A DNA stretch of 64,000 bases, from the NCBI RefSeq assembly GCF_026409565.1, contig NZ_CP112881.1, positions 3,727,501 through 3,791,500 on the forward strand, in the 5' to 3' direction. Source of the DNA: Sneathiella aquimaris. Its GTDB lineage: Bacteria > Pseudomonadota > Alphaproteobacteria > Sneathiellales > Sneathiellaceae. The translations under genes and the position numbers were made by a program. A model generated the notes under the pieces. That model was not told where the DNA came from and did no database searches. It worked only from the letters and a program-made list of their open reading frames with translations. Positions 1 through 8,366 of this stretch are shown here, piece by piece. Positions within the stretch are counted from its first letter, which is position 1. Each line of letters opens with the position of its first letter.

Positions 1-1
1 T

Positions 2-118
2 ATAAGCTTTACAGCAACCGATAGTCCGGACACCGAAGTGATTATCGATGCAAAATATGTTGAAAAACATGTTGGGCAATTGACCACCGATTCCGACTTG
101 TCGAAGTTCATTTTGTAA
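2..118 (+). CDS. hslU: HslU C-terminal end (partial)
   Basis: Only the last 38 codons are in the window; the gene begins upstream of base 1. The reading frame starting at base 2 gives a peptide containing [20 protein letters not shown] and ending DLSKFIL before TAA. That is the characteristic carboxyl terminus of HslU (ClpY), the AAA+ ATPase that unfolds substrates for the HslV peptidase; the extreme C-terminal tail docks into HslV. The assignment rests on recognising this tail alone, since the ATPase domain is not visible. hslV would be expected just upstream. Confidence 0.8.
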   Translation: MSFTATDSPDTEVIIDAKYVEKHVGQLTTDSDLSKFIL

Positions 119-134
119 TCCGAAACCGCGCAAT

Positions 135-157
135 GAGGCCTGCCGCAGGTGGGCCTC
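135..157 (+). terminator. weak hairpin after hslU
   Basis: Six-base arms GAGGCC (135-140) and GGCCTC (152-157) can pair around an 11-base loop that itself contains a CCTG/CAGG mini-stem. There is no clear T-run directly behind it, so this is only a possible end of the hslU transcript. Confidence 0.35.
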
Positions 158-261
158 CTGCCAAACTTTTCTGATCGTCTTCCATCCTAAGGCTTAGGGA
201 TTGCTTAATAAAAACATCGTAGATTGAACAACTATCATTTCAATTCCAACGGTGTGCTAAA

Positions 262-1032
262 ATGAAAATTCTAACAGAAGCAGAACTGGAAAAGCAGTAT
301 GAGATCGAAGCCCTGGATGAGGCCAGAGATGTCGTGGCGGGCTTGGAAGTTCGGATGCAGCAAATAAGGGGCGGAACACTTGACCCCAAGGAAGCTGCGA
401 TGCTTCTGGCGCAGGACGCTTCAAACCTGCGCCTGAAAGCCAAGGCCGTTAATCTTCCGGGTCTGACCCCGCTTAGCCATCGTTTGGATGAATATCTGGC
501 CCAGGCTGATCAAATTACCGATAAAAATCTCATGGATCTTCAGCGGTTCAGCGACAGAATCAGTGCGGTTCTGGATGGTGATGTTATTCCGCCAGAAGAG
601 ATTGCGACTGTTATTCGGGATCTTCCTCATAAAAGCACCTTTGAAGTCACCGATATTACAGTAACTGACACCGAAGTAACCCTGATTTTACCACAAAAAA
701 CAGCGGCCCGTGTTGTCGAACGTGAACTTGCCGCCTGTGGTTATCGTGTTTCAACCGTTCTCGACCCGATTGAAGCGTTTGAAATTGTTCTGGAAACTAA
801 GCCGGATCTGGTAATCACAACCGCGGTTATGCCGCGTCTTTCAGGAATTGATCTGGCCTGTGCCCTCTCAGCAATGCCGACAACCAAAGATATTCCAGTT
901 GCCGTTTTGACCAGTCTGGAACCCAATCATCCAGATTTACGAGCCCTTCCGATGAACGTCGGGATTATCCGCAGGGGTCCAAATTTCGGAAATGACCTTG
1001 CTGATACGCTCCAACGATTTGCGATCACCTGA
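262..1032 (+). CDS. degenerate receiver-domain (CheY-like) protein
   Basis: A 256-residue protein. Residues about 138-255 have the beta-alpha pattern of a response-regulator receiver domain. The phosphorylation site is missing: where PDLVLLDxxMPxxxG is expected the sequence reads PDLVITTAVMPRLSG (about 181-195), so the acceptor Asp is Thr187. The acidic pair after beta-1 is replaced by LILPQKTAAR, and the conserved Lys before the last helix is not seen. Thr217 in VAVLTS is kept. The helical N-terminal half (about 1-110) has a conserved-looking stretch around His73 (LSHRLDEYL) that could be an HPt-like or dimerisation bundle; I do not recognise it with certainty. It has no DNA-binding output domain. 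It stands alone between hslU and a convergent gene, so a partner cannot be named. Confidence 0.7.
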   Translation: MKILTEAELEKQYEIEALDEARDVVAGLEVRMQQIRGGTLDPKEAAMLLAQDASNLRLKAKAVNLPGLTPLSHRLDEYLAQADQITDKNLMDLQRFSDRISAVLDGDVIPPEEIATVIRDLPHKSTFEVTDITVTDTEVTLILPQKTAARVVERELAACGYRVSTVLDPIEAFEIVLETKPDLVITTAVMPRLSGIDLACALSAMPTTKDIPVAVLTSLEPNHPDLRALPMNVGIIRRGPNFGNDLADTLQRFAIT

Positions 1033-1042
1033 TCCTCACAAT

Positions 1043-1061
1043 AAGGGGGTCATACCCCCTT
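1043..1061. terminator. convergent hairpin between receiver and crotonase genes
   Basis: Perfect 8-bp arms AAGGGGGT (1043-1050) and ACCCCCTT (1054-1061) around a CAT loop. It lies between two convergent genes and overlaps the minus-strand stop codon at 1050-1052. Neither side has a long T-run, so it may act as a 3'-end-stabilising or weak bidirectional terminator. Confidence 0.5.
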
Positions 1062-1808
1062 GAACTGTGCCGCCCGTTTTTCGGCGAGCGCCGCCCGGCC
1101 TTCCGCAAAATCATCGGATTCCAAACATTTGATTTGGCGCTGGACCGCCGCATCTGCATCGAAGGCGGATCGGGCGATGTCGTTGAACGTGGCTTTCATT
1201 CCCCGAAGGCTGAGCGGTGCCAACGCCAACAGATCCGCCGCCAAGGCTTGTGTCTTTTGCTCCAGTTGGTCGGCATCCTGGGCCAGATAATCAAGAAATC
1301 CGATCTCTTTCAATTCACTTCCGCGCATTGTCTCCAAGGCTAAAAACAAGCGTTTCGCCGGTCCCAGACCAAGCCTTGAAACGGCCCGCGCCATTCCTGA
1401 TGCATGATAATGAATACCGATTTTAGCCGGTGGAATAAAACATTTCATGGCCGTTGTACCGACGCGAAAATCACAGGCGAGCGCAAGATCTGTTCCACCG
1501 CCATAAACCCCTCCATTTAATTTGCATATGACGGGGAAAGGCAGGCTTTCAATCCGATTGGACAAAATTTCCAAAGGGTTAGCACTAAAATTATAGTCTT
1601 TTAATTCACCGAGATCAGCGCCCGCACAGAAACTTTTCCCCGTTGCCGTCAGAACTCCAACCCGGATGTCATCGTTGTTTGCCTGCACCTCAAGATGGTC
1701 CGACAACGCCGCCATCTCTTTTGGGTTCAAAACATTATGCTGTTCCGGTTTGTTGAGTGTGACTGTCAGCACATGATCCTTCTGATCGGATGAAAAGAAA
1801 GTGCCCAT
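1050..1808 (-). CDS. enoyl-CoA hydratase/isomerase (crotonase) family protein
   Basis: A 252-residue crotonase-fold protein. The start at 1808 is chosen because it begins the fold (MGTFFSSDQKDHVLTVTLN) and has AAGGGG about ten bases upstream; a further in-frame ATG 21 codons earlier lacks support. The CoA and oxyanion-hole signatures are present: SFCAGADLGEL (about 59-69) and NGGVYGGGTDLALACDF (about 98-114). The two glutamates used by true hydratases are not present: the first aligns with Asp107 (GGGTDLAL) and the second with Ala128 (PPAKIGI). The family also contains isomerases, dehalogenases and thioesterase-like members, so the substrate and reaction cannot be named. It is convergent with the receiver gene and divergent from the broken methyltransferase gene. 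Confidence 0.8.
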   Translation of the reverse strand: MGTFFSSDQKDHVLTVTLNKPEQHNVLNPKEMAALSDHLEVQANNDDIRVGVLTATGKSFCAGADLGELKDYNFSANPLEILSNRIESLPFPVICKLNGGVYGGGTDLALACDFRVGTTAMKCFIPPAKIGIHYHASGMARAVSRLGLGPAKRLFLALETMRGSELKEIGFLDYLAQDADQLEQKTQALAADLLALAPLSLRGMKATFNDIARSAFDADAAVQRQIKCLESDDFAEGRAALAEKRAAQFKGV

Positions 1809-1909
1809 AACTTGATTACCCCTTGTTCTTGGTTTTAATGACTTGTAACACAGGGTTTGATTATTTGACAAAATCTCTGTTCATTCGCGATTTCAACAGC
1901 CGGTACCAG

Positions 1910-2744
1910 ATGACTATGCGACGCCTCAAAATGGGATTATCAACGATCCTGGGACTCAAAAAACAGGGTTTCTTTATTCCCTACCGGTATGCGGACACGG
2001 TACCGATCCGAGCGCAGGACAGACCGTACGCTGCTTTGCTAGATCTCATGCAACAAAAAGAAGAGCATTTTGGGCGATTTCTGAACGGAATGGGCCGTTA
2101 TTCAGAAGAATTATCCTCTTTTGGGAAGGAAGGTCCGCCCGCGCCGCGCTGGGAACAGGATTGGTTTCCCCGTCTGGACGGCGCCGCTGCCTATACCATG
2201 GTTCGAGACGAAAAACCGGCGACCATCATCGAGGTTGGCTCCGGGCATTCAACCCGTTTCATGATGCGCGCCATTCAGGACGGTAGGGTCAACAGCCGTT
2301 TTATCGCAATCGATCCTGCCCCGCGCCGATATCAGCAGCCTTGGTGTCGAAATATTCCCAACAACCGTGCAACAGGTCGACCCCTCCCTCTTTTCGGATC
2401 TGACATCGGGCGATATTCTTTTTATCGACAGCAGTCATATCGCCATGCCTGGAACAGATGTTGATTTTCTTTTTCTCGAAATACTACCGGCCCTTCCCAA
2501 AGGGGTCATCGTCCATATTCACGATATTTTCCTGCCCCATGACTATCCGGAAGGCTGGCACTGGCGCGGTTATAACGAACAACAGGTTGTCGCCCCGTTG
2601 CTAAGCGCAGGCTATGATCTTCTGTTTTCAAGCTATTATGTACAGCGTTATATGGGCGAGGCCCTTAATCGCAGTGTGGTTGGCTCTCTACCAATTCAGG
2701 ACGGCGCGCATGAAACCAGCCTTTGGCTGAAAAAAGAGACATAA
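1910..2744 (+). pseudogene. class I SAM-dependent methyltransferase, frameshifted near 2327
   Basis: Two overlapping frames together make one methyltransferase-like protein. The first runs from about 1910 (alternative ATGs at 1916 and 1931) and contains the SAM-binding motif ATIIEVGSGHSTRFMMRA followed by FIAIDPAPR. Family-like sequence then stops at about base 2327. It resumes in another frame as DISSLGVEIFPTTVQQVDP, continues through GDILFIDSSHIAMPGTD and VIVHIHDIFLP, and ends at 2744. One extra base, or two missing bases, near the GCGCCGAT at 2324-2330 would explain it. I see no slippery heptamer, so programmed frameshifting is unlikely. It is either a real inactivating mutation or a sequencing error. 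The intact protein would be about 277 residues. The methyl acceptor is unknown. Confidence 0.75.
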
Positions 2745-2800
2745 CAGGAATATGATGTGTTGTTACTGTTATCTTTCCCAGAACAAGGCATATTAGAAAA

Positions 2801-4156
2801 ATGCTGTCTCTAATAAAGCGCACCCTTCTTGGGAATGATATTGATGGTCAATTACCGGCGCGGGTGCAACAGGCCATACAAACACAGGAAAATCAGTCAG
2901 AAATACTGATTGCCTGGGTACAGCTCTTTCTGGTCATGGTTTTTGCGACCCTCTACGCGCTTTCGCCAAAAACCTTTTCTGCTGATGCAATGTTCGCCCC
3001 CGTGCCCTATGCGCTTGCCTCCTATTTGATATTCACGCTTATCCGCACGGCCGTTGCCATCACCCGGTATCTTTCCTGGTGGTTTTTATCCCTGTCTGTC
3101 ATTGCCGATATGACATTGCTTATGTTCCTGATCTGGAGCTTTCATATCCAATATGAGCAAGAACCCTCTTTTTATCTTAAAGCGCCGACCCTGCTTTATG
3201 TTTTTATTTTCATATCGTTAAGGGCGTTGCGATTTGATGTGCGCTATGTCCTTCTGGCGGGCCTGAGTGCGGCGCTCGGTTGGACAGTGTTGCTTGGTTA
3301 TGCTGTTCATTCCGGTAACGGAATGGCCAATATTACCAATGATTATGTCCTATACACCATGTCCCACAATATTTTGCTGGGTGCCGAGTTTGACAAAATC
3401 ATCAGTATTCTTGTCGTGACGTTTATTCTCGCACTGGTAATTGTCCGGGCAAAACGGCTGCTGATCAATTCGGTTGCGCAGGCGACCGCTGCAGAAGACC
3501 TGTCGCGCTTTTTCTCACCGGAAATTGCAGAAAAAATCACCCATTCAGAAGGATGGATCGAGCCGGGAACCGGTCAAACCCGAGAAGCGGCCATCCTGCA
3601 TTGTGATCTGCAAGGCTTTACCCGCCTTTCCATGGAAAAGCCGGCCAATGAAGTGATCACGCTTCTTGCTGAGTATCAGGCCCGGATTGTTCCCATCATC
3701 CAACGCAATGGCGGTACAATCGACAAGTTTCTCGGTGACGGCATTCTGGCTACTTTTGGTGCCGCTGTACAAACGGATCATTATTCTGCCGATTGCCTTC
3801 GGGCAATGGAAGAAATGATGGTGGAAACCAGAGACTGGGCAAAAGAGCGAGAAGCCCAAGGCCTTGAACCTCAGGTTATTCGCTTCACCGCCGCCTCGGG
3901 ATCAATTCTGTTTGGCGCAGTCGGCGACAAAAGCCGGCTGGAATATACGGTGATCGGCGAGCCGGTCAATCTGGCCGCTAAACTCGATAAACATGCAAAA
4001 GCCGAACAGGCCATTGCCCTGCTTACCTTGCAAAGCTATGAAGAAGCACTCGCTCAGGGCTTTACGCCATCCACACAGATGGAAATCCGCGCCGCCCGCG
4101 ATGTCGGCGGCGTGACAGGCCTTGTGGATCTTGTCGTCCTCACCGAAGCCGATTGA
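2801..4156 (+). CDS. membrane-anchored class III adenylate/guanylate cyclase
   Basis: A 451-residue protein. The N-terminal half has about six hydrophobic segments (roughly 36-58, 66-86, 93-113, 130-143, 148-170 and 200-216). A short linker (DLSRFFSPEIAEKI, about 233-246) leads into a cytoplasmic class III cyclase domain. Metal-binding aspartates are visible as Asp269 in HCDLQGFTRLS and Asp313 in IDKFLGDGILATFG; Lys309 fits the purine-recognising position. The segment EYTVIGEPVNLAAKLDKHA carries the transition-state Asn (Asn390), but Lys394 stands where Arg is usual. It should convert ATP (or GTP) to a cyclic nucleotide and PPi at the inner membrane. A stand-alone cyclic-nucleotide-binding protein is encoded at 18630-19100, a possible effector. 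The gene is convergent with the ABC importer operon. Confidence 0.88.
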   Translation: MLSLIKRTLLGNDIDGQLPARVQQAIQTQENQSEILIAWVQLFLVMVFATLYALSPKTFSADAMFAPVPYALASYLIFTLIRTAVAITRYLSWWFLSLSVIADMTLLMFLIWSFHIQYEQEPSFYLKAPTLLYVFIFISLRALRFDVRYVLLAGLSAALGWTVLLGYAVHSGNGMANITNDYVLYTMSHNILLGAEFDKIISILVVTFILALVIVRAKRLLINSVAQATAAEDLSRFFSPEIAEKITHSEGWIEPGTGQTREAAILHCDLQGFTRLSMEKPANEVITLLAEYQARIVPIIQRNGGTIDKFLGDGILATFGAAVQTDHYSADCLRAMEEMMVETRDWAKEREAQGLEPQVIRFTAASGSILFGAVGDKSRLEYTVIGEPVNLAAKLDKHAKAEQAIALLTLQSYEEALAQGFTPSTQMEIRAARDVGGVTGLVDLVVLTEAD

Positions 4157-4176
4157 CGGTAACCTTTCAAAGCCTT

Positions 4177-5364
4177 TTATTTATATGGATCCGCCGCATC
4201 CCGAAGACCATCCCCCAGGAAGTTAAACGCCAAGACAACGATAATGACGGGCACCACCGGATACATAAGCCAAGGTGTCGTCGCAACCGCATTGATATTG
4301 GTTGTTTCATTCAGCAATACCCCCCAGGATGTAATCGGCGGTCGCAACCCCAATCCAAGGAAGGAAAGCGCTGTTTCACCCAGAATCATGCTGGGAACGG
4401 CGAGGCTGGCGCTGGCGATCAGATGGCTGGCGAATGATGGCAACAGGTGGCGTCCAATAATCCGGGACGGACTGGCCCCCATCAACTGGGCCGCCGTTGT
4501 AAAGTCTTCCTCGCGTAACGACAGGAATTTTGATCGAACAGCGCGGGCAAGGCCCGGCCAATCCAGCAATCCAAGGATGACCGTCAGTCCAAAAAATACC
4601 CAGATCGGCGACCAGGTCACCGGTAGCGCCGCCGATAAGGCTAGCCACAGAGGCAATTGAGGGAGAGATTTCAACAGCTCGATGGTTCGTTGAATAACGT
4701 TATCAATCCAGCCACCATAATAGCCTGAGATACCACCAAGAATAATACCCAGCGTAAAACTGATAATGATACCGATCAGTCCGATGGTGAGGGAAATACG
4801 GGTACCATAAATGATCCGGGACAGGATATCCCGGCCCAGCCGGTCTGTCCCAAGCCAGAAGAAGGTTGCTTTACGCTGGTCATCCTGACAGACCAGATGA
4901 ACATCGGTTTCAACCATTCCCCACAACTTATAGTCGTCGCCGCGGCAAAAATACCGCAGGGTATAAATCTGCTTTGTGTCAATCCGATATTCCCGCTGCA
5001 AGGTCTCAAGGTTCAACCGCTGGCGATACCCATAAACAAACGGCGCTCTTATCTCACCTTCGTGAAAGATGTGAATGGACTGCGGCGGCGCAAAAATATA
5101 TTTCGTATTTCGGCTATGCAACTCATAGGGCGCAAGAAACTCTGTAAAGATGACCGAAAGATAAAATAGCAGCAAAACCAGGCCGCTGATCACGGCCAAA
5201 CGGTGGCGGCAAAATTTCCACCACATCATTTTCCATTGCGACGCCAGATAGAATTTTTCCTGCTCTGCAGAGAGCTTTTCTACGGAATAGGGGTCAAAAG
5301 GTTCTGTCGAATGCCAGTGATCCAGCTTTGTCGTCTTGCCGGTTTCGTTGTTGATATCACTCAT
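4177..5364 (-). CDS. peptide-type ABC transporter permease (YejE/OppC-like)
   Basis: A 395-residue inner-membrane permease. A long cytoplasmic N-terminus precedes the first membrane segment (about 58-78). A periplasmic insert of roughly 90 residues follows; its beginning (APYELHSRNTKYIFAPPQSI) is typical of the YejE subgroup rather than plain OppC. The remaining membrane spans and the EAA loop (AAQLMGASPSRIIGRHLLPS), which contacts the ATPase, are intact. It is the last gene of the minus-strand importer operon and overlaps the preceding permease gene by four bases (ATGA). With that permease, the binding protein and the fused ATPase it should form an importer for peptides or peptide-like compounds. 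Confidence 0.9.
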   Translation of the reverse strand: MSDINNETGKTTKLDHWHSTEPFDPYSVEKLSAEQEKFYLASQWKMMWWKFCRHRLAVISGLVLLLFYLSVIFTEFLAPYELHSRNTKYIFAPPQSIHIFHEGEIRAPFVYGYRQRLNLETLQREYRIDTKQIYTLRYFCRGDDYKLWGMVETDVHLVCQDDQRKATFFWLGTDRLGRDILSRIIYGTRISLTIGLIGIIISFTLGIILGGISGYYGGWIDNVIQRTIELLKSLPQLPLWLALSAALPVTWSPIWVFFGLTVILGLLDWPGLARAVRSKFLSLREEDFTTAAQLMGASPSRIIGRHLLPSFASHLIASASLAVPSMILGETALSFLGLGLRPPITSWGVLLNETTNINAVATTPWLMYPVVPVIIVVLAFNFLGDGLRDAADPYK

Positions 5365-6389
5365 TTCGTGGCCCCTCCTGACAATCTGATCCGGGGGTCC
5401 AGCATGGCAAGCAGAATATCAGACACAAAGACACCGATGACCGTCAACAAGGCAAGGAACATCAGGAAGGATCCCGCCAGATACTGATCTTGCGATCGTA
5501 ACGCGTCCAGCAGCATGGGACCGGCAGTCGGCAAACTCAGAACCGCACTCACGATCACCGATCCAGAAATGACATCGGGCAGTAAATTCCCAATATCGGC
5601 AATAAAGGGATTAAGCGACATCCTGATCGGATATTTTATAAGGGCCCGCACCTTGGGGACCCCTTTCGCCTTGGCCGTTGTTACATATTGCTTTTGCAAT
5701 TCATCGAGCAGATTTGCCCGCAGACGGCGGATCATGGCTGCTGTACCACTGGTGCCGATAACAATCACCGGAATAATCATGTGATCCAGAACCGACAGGG
5801 CCTTGTCGATACTCCAGGGCTGATCCAGATATTGCTCATCCATCAGCCCGCCAATCGACAGGCCGAGATAGTAGTTGGCGTAATATAAAAGAACCATCGC
5901 CAGAAGGAAGTTCGGCGTTGCCAGCCCCAGATATCCGACCAGCGTAAAACCATAGTCCCCAATGGAATATTGGCGGGTCGCCGAATAAACCCCAATGGGA
6001 AAGGCCACAATGTAAATAAAGATTATCGTTGAGAAATTAATCACGAAGGTCAGGAACATTCGGTCCCCAAGAACTTCACTTACCGGCAGATCATAGGCAA
6101 AAGAATGTCCCCAGTTGCCCTGCAACAACCCGGAAAAACCGTTCGGCCCTGGCCAAAATCCCATCCAGATCGCATATTGCTCAACAAGCGGCTTGTCCAG
6201 CGAATACTGTTCCCGATAAAACGCAATCTTCGCCGCCGCCGACGCGGACTCCCCTTGCGCTTTCAATTCCTGAAGCTGATTGGAAAGATAATCACCCGGG
6301 GGCAACTGAATAATGATGAAAGTCAGGATACTGACCACCAGCAAAGTCGGGATCATAACCAGAACGCGTTGTGCAAAATAACTGAACAT
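5361..6389 (-). CDS. peptide-type ABC transporter permease (YejB/OppB-like)
   Basis: A 342-residue permease beginning MFSYFAQRVLVMIPTLLVVS, the usual OppB/DppB first membrane helix. Several further spans follow, with an EAA-like loop (TTAKAKGVPKVRALIKYPIR). The region LPPGDYLSNQLQELKAQGES, followed by the extended QYAIWMGFWPGPNGFSGLLQGNWG segment, matches the YejB subgroup. It is the partner of the permease encoded immediately downstream, with which it overlaps by four bases. A 60-base gap separates it from the upstream binding-protein gene. Confidence 0.9.
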   Translation of the reverse strand: MFSYFAQRVLVMIPTLLVVSILTFIIIQLPPGDYLSNQLQELKAQGESASAAAKIAFYREQYSLDKPLVEQYAIWMGFWPGPNGFSGLLQGNWGHSFAYDLPVSEVLGDRMFLTFVINFSTIIFIYIVAFPIGVYSATRQYSIGDYGFTLVGYLGLATPNFLLAMVLLYYANYYLGLSIGGLMDEQYLDQPWSIDKALSVLDHMIIPVIVIGTSGTAAMIRRLRANLLDELQKQYVTTAKAKGVPKVRALIKYPIRMSLNPFIADIGNLLPDVISGSVIVSAVLSLPTAGPMLLDALRSQDQYLAGSFLMFLALLTVIGVFVSDILLAMLDPRIRLSGGATK

Positions 6390-6449
6390 CCGCTTAGTTT
6401 CCCCCTACCCCATCAGCCGATAAAATACATATTGCCAGTAAAGTTGGCA

Positions 6450-8366
6450 TTATTCTGCCCCCGTTTTCTGACTGGTATCAAACCAGAACATATCCGGATG
6501 ATAAATCCCGAACTGCGCGCCAGGATCCCAATTAAAGATCGCCTTTTTCGGTACGTTTTTTAAAATGTTCTTCACAACAATGGGCTGCAATATACCGCTG
6601 ACGACACCAATGGTATATTGCTCCTCCGCATGGATCCATAACATTTCTGTCCAGATTTTTGTTCGTTCTGCCGTGTCAGAGGCGTTCAGCCATTTGGAAT
6701 ATAGCGCGTTCAACTGATGGACTTTTGGCATGTCCACTTCTTCGCCAGACTGTCCTTTGGTCTCGAAATACTGTCCCCATTTCGGCCATTGATAGCTTTG
6801 CTGACTTGTTGTCGCCAGGATTGCCGGGCTGCTTTCCGGCGTTGGCACGCCATTTTCCAATCCGCCCCAAACCGATAAGATTGTCTCGCCTGCGAAAATA
6901 CGATTTCTGAAGACGGATCGTTGGGATGGTTTGATAAACAGGGAAATACCGATTTCTTTCCAGGAATCCCGGATCAATTCCAAGACATCAGACTGTTCAG
7001 AATTTTCGCCCGCCGTTTCCACAATCAACAAAAGTGGTTCACCATTGGGAAGAAGCCGAATGCCATTGTTATCCCGGTCTGTCAGACCTATTTCATCAAG
7101 AAGCGCATTTGCTTTTTCGATATCCAGCGTTGCCCATCTGGTTCGCAATTCATCCGAATAAAAAACGCTCTGTTCCTGAACCGTATTATTGCCTTCTTTC
7201 GCCAAGCCGAAAAACAGGACATCGTTGATCTCTTCGCGGTCAATACCCAATGATAGCGCCCGCCGGAACCGCGCGTCGCGCATAAGCTTTCGCCAAACAG
7301 GATCAGAGGCGTTTAGATTTGGGAATAAGGCAAAATGGGACCCACGGACAGTTGGCCATAAAAGGGTCCTGTATTTGGAGCGTTTTTCATTGGCTTTAAG
7401 AAAAGTCGCATCCTGCAAACGAATAGCCCGGGCCTGCAGGTCAACATCCCCGGAAGCCGCCTTGGCGGAAATGAGTTTGCTTTCGGAAATGGATAACACA
7501 ACCCGGTCAATATACGGCAGCTGGCGACCTTTTTCGTCAACCCGGTGAAAATACGGGTTTCGAACCCCGACAAATCGGTTGGCCGGTGCGGCAGTTGTGT
7601 TGCGCCACGGTTGAAGCGTTGGCAATTCAGGATTGTCAAATTTGTACAGATTATCTTTGCGGTTATGATTGGAGGCCCAGGACTTGAACTTGATCTTCTG
7701 GATCTTGCTCATCTTGGATTTATCCACATACCGATCATGAAATTTTTTCAAATAATGAGCTGGCCGATAAATCAGCAACGGCGACGCCCCGGCAAGAGAC
7801 GCCAGAAAATTCGGGTTTGGCCGCGTCCAGGCATACCGAACCGTATACGCATCTGGGAAAGTTACTTCAGGATATTGATCTTCAACCGCCAGTGCGGAGG
7901 GCGGACCTGTCGGGGACAGCTTTGGATTGTTCGCGACATCTTCCCACCAATACCGGAAATCCTCTGATGTGAAGGGTGCCCCGTCCGACCATTTATGGCC
8001 TTTACGCAAATAAAAGGTAAAGACGCGGTTATCCTGTACTTCAAAATCACGAACGATATCCGCAGCAATTTTCAAATCCTGTGTATAGCCAACCAGACGC
8101 GCATACCCATAAACAAACATCAACTTCACATCAGACGCACTGCCAATGAGCGTTTTAAGACTGCCACCATATTCACCAAGTGTCCGACCCTCTCGTAACG
8201 GAACGACAAGAGGGGTATCGGGCAACCGTTCTGCCATGGGAGGCAGTTGCCCCATATCCACCTGTTCTTTCAAAGAAGGGATTTCGGCAGCAACCCCGAG
8301 ACTGGCAAGACACCAGAGACAGGCCGTCATTATTGCCAATTTTATGTTCCTGAAATGAGCAGTCAC
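6450..8366 (-). CDS. periplasmic substrate-binding protein, SBP_bac_5 (YejA-like)
   Basis: A 638-residue solute-binding protein. Residues 1-27 form a signal peptide (positive start, hydrophobic core, cleavage after SLGVAA). The mature protein has family-5 features: FYLRKGHKWSDGAPFTSEDF (about 115-134), a lid region with FVGVRNPYFHRVD, and FRRALSLGIDREEINDVLF. Its size and the LPYIDRVVLSIS region match the YejA branch, which binds oligopeptides or peptide antibiotics of the microcin C type. The start codon overlaps the stop of the upstream ATPase gene (ATGA at 8363-8366), so it is translationally coupled. It delivers ligand to the two permeases encoded downstream. The ligand itself cannot be read from the sequence. 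Confidence 0.9.
   Translation of the reverse strand: MTAHFRNIKLAIMTACLWCLASLGVAAEIPSLKEQVDMGQLPPMAERLPDTPLVVPLREGRTLGEYGGSLKTLIGSASDVKLMFVYGYARLVGYTQDLKIAADIVRDFEVQDNRVFTFYLRKGHKWSDGAPFTSEDFRYWWEDVANNPKLSPTGPPSALAVEDQYPEVTFPDAYTVRYAWTRPNPNFLASLAGASPLLIYRPAHYLKKFHDRYVDKSKMSKIQKIKFKSWASNHNRKDNLYKFDNPELPTLQPWRNTTAAPANRFVGVRNPYFHRVDEKGRQLPYIDRVVLSISESKLISAKAASGDVDLQARAIRLQDATFLKANEKRSKYRTLLWPTVRGSHFALFPNLNASDPVWRKLMRDARFRRALSLGIDREEINDVLFFGLAKEGNNTVQEQSVFYSDELRTRWATLDIEKANALLDEIGLTDRDNNGIRLLPNGEPLLLIVETAGENSEQSDVLELIRDSWKEIGISLFIKPSQRSVFRNRIFAGETILSVWGGLENGVPTPESSPAILATTSQQSYQWPKWGQYFETKGQSGEEVDMPKVHQLNALYSKWLNASDTAERTKIWTEMLWIHAEEQYTIGVVSGILQPIVVKNILKNVPKKAIFNWDPGAQFGIYHPDMFWFDTSQKTGAE

Noticed and set aside
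2367-2744. A separate small gene downstream of the methyltransferase start
   Set aside because: The product continues the same methyltransferase fold, so it is the second half of one frameshifted gene.
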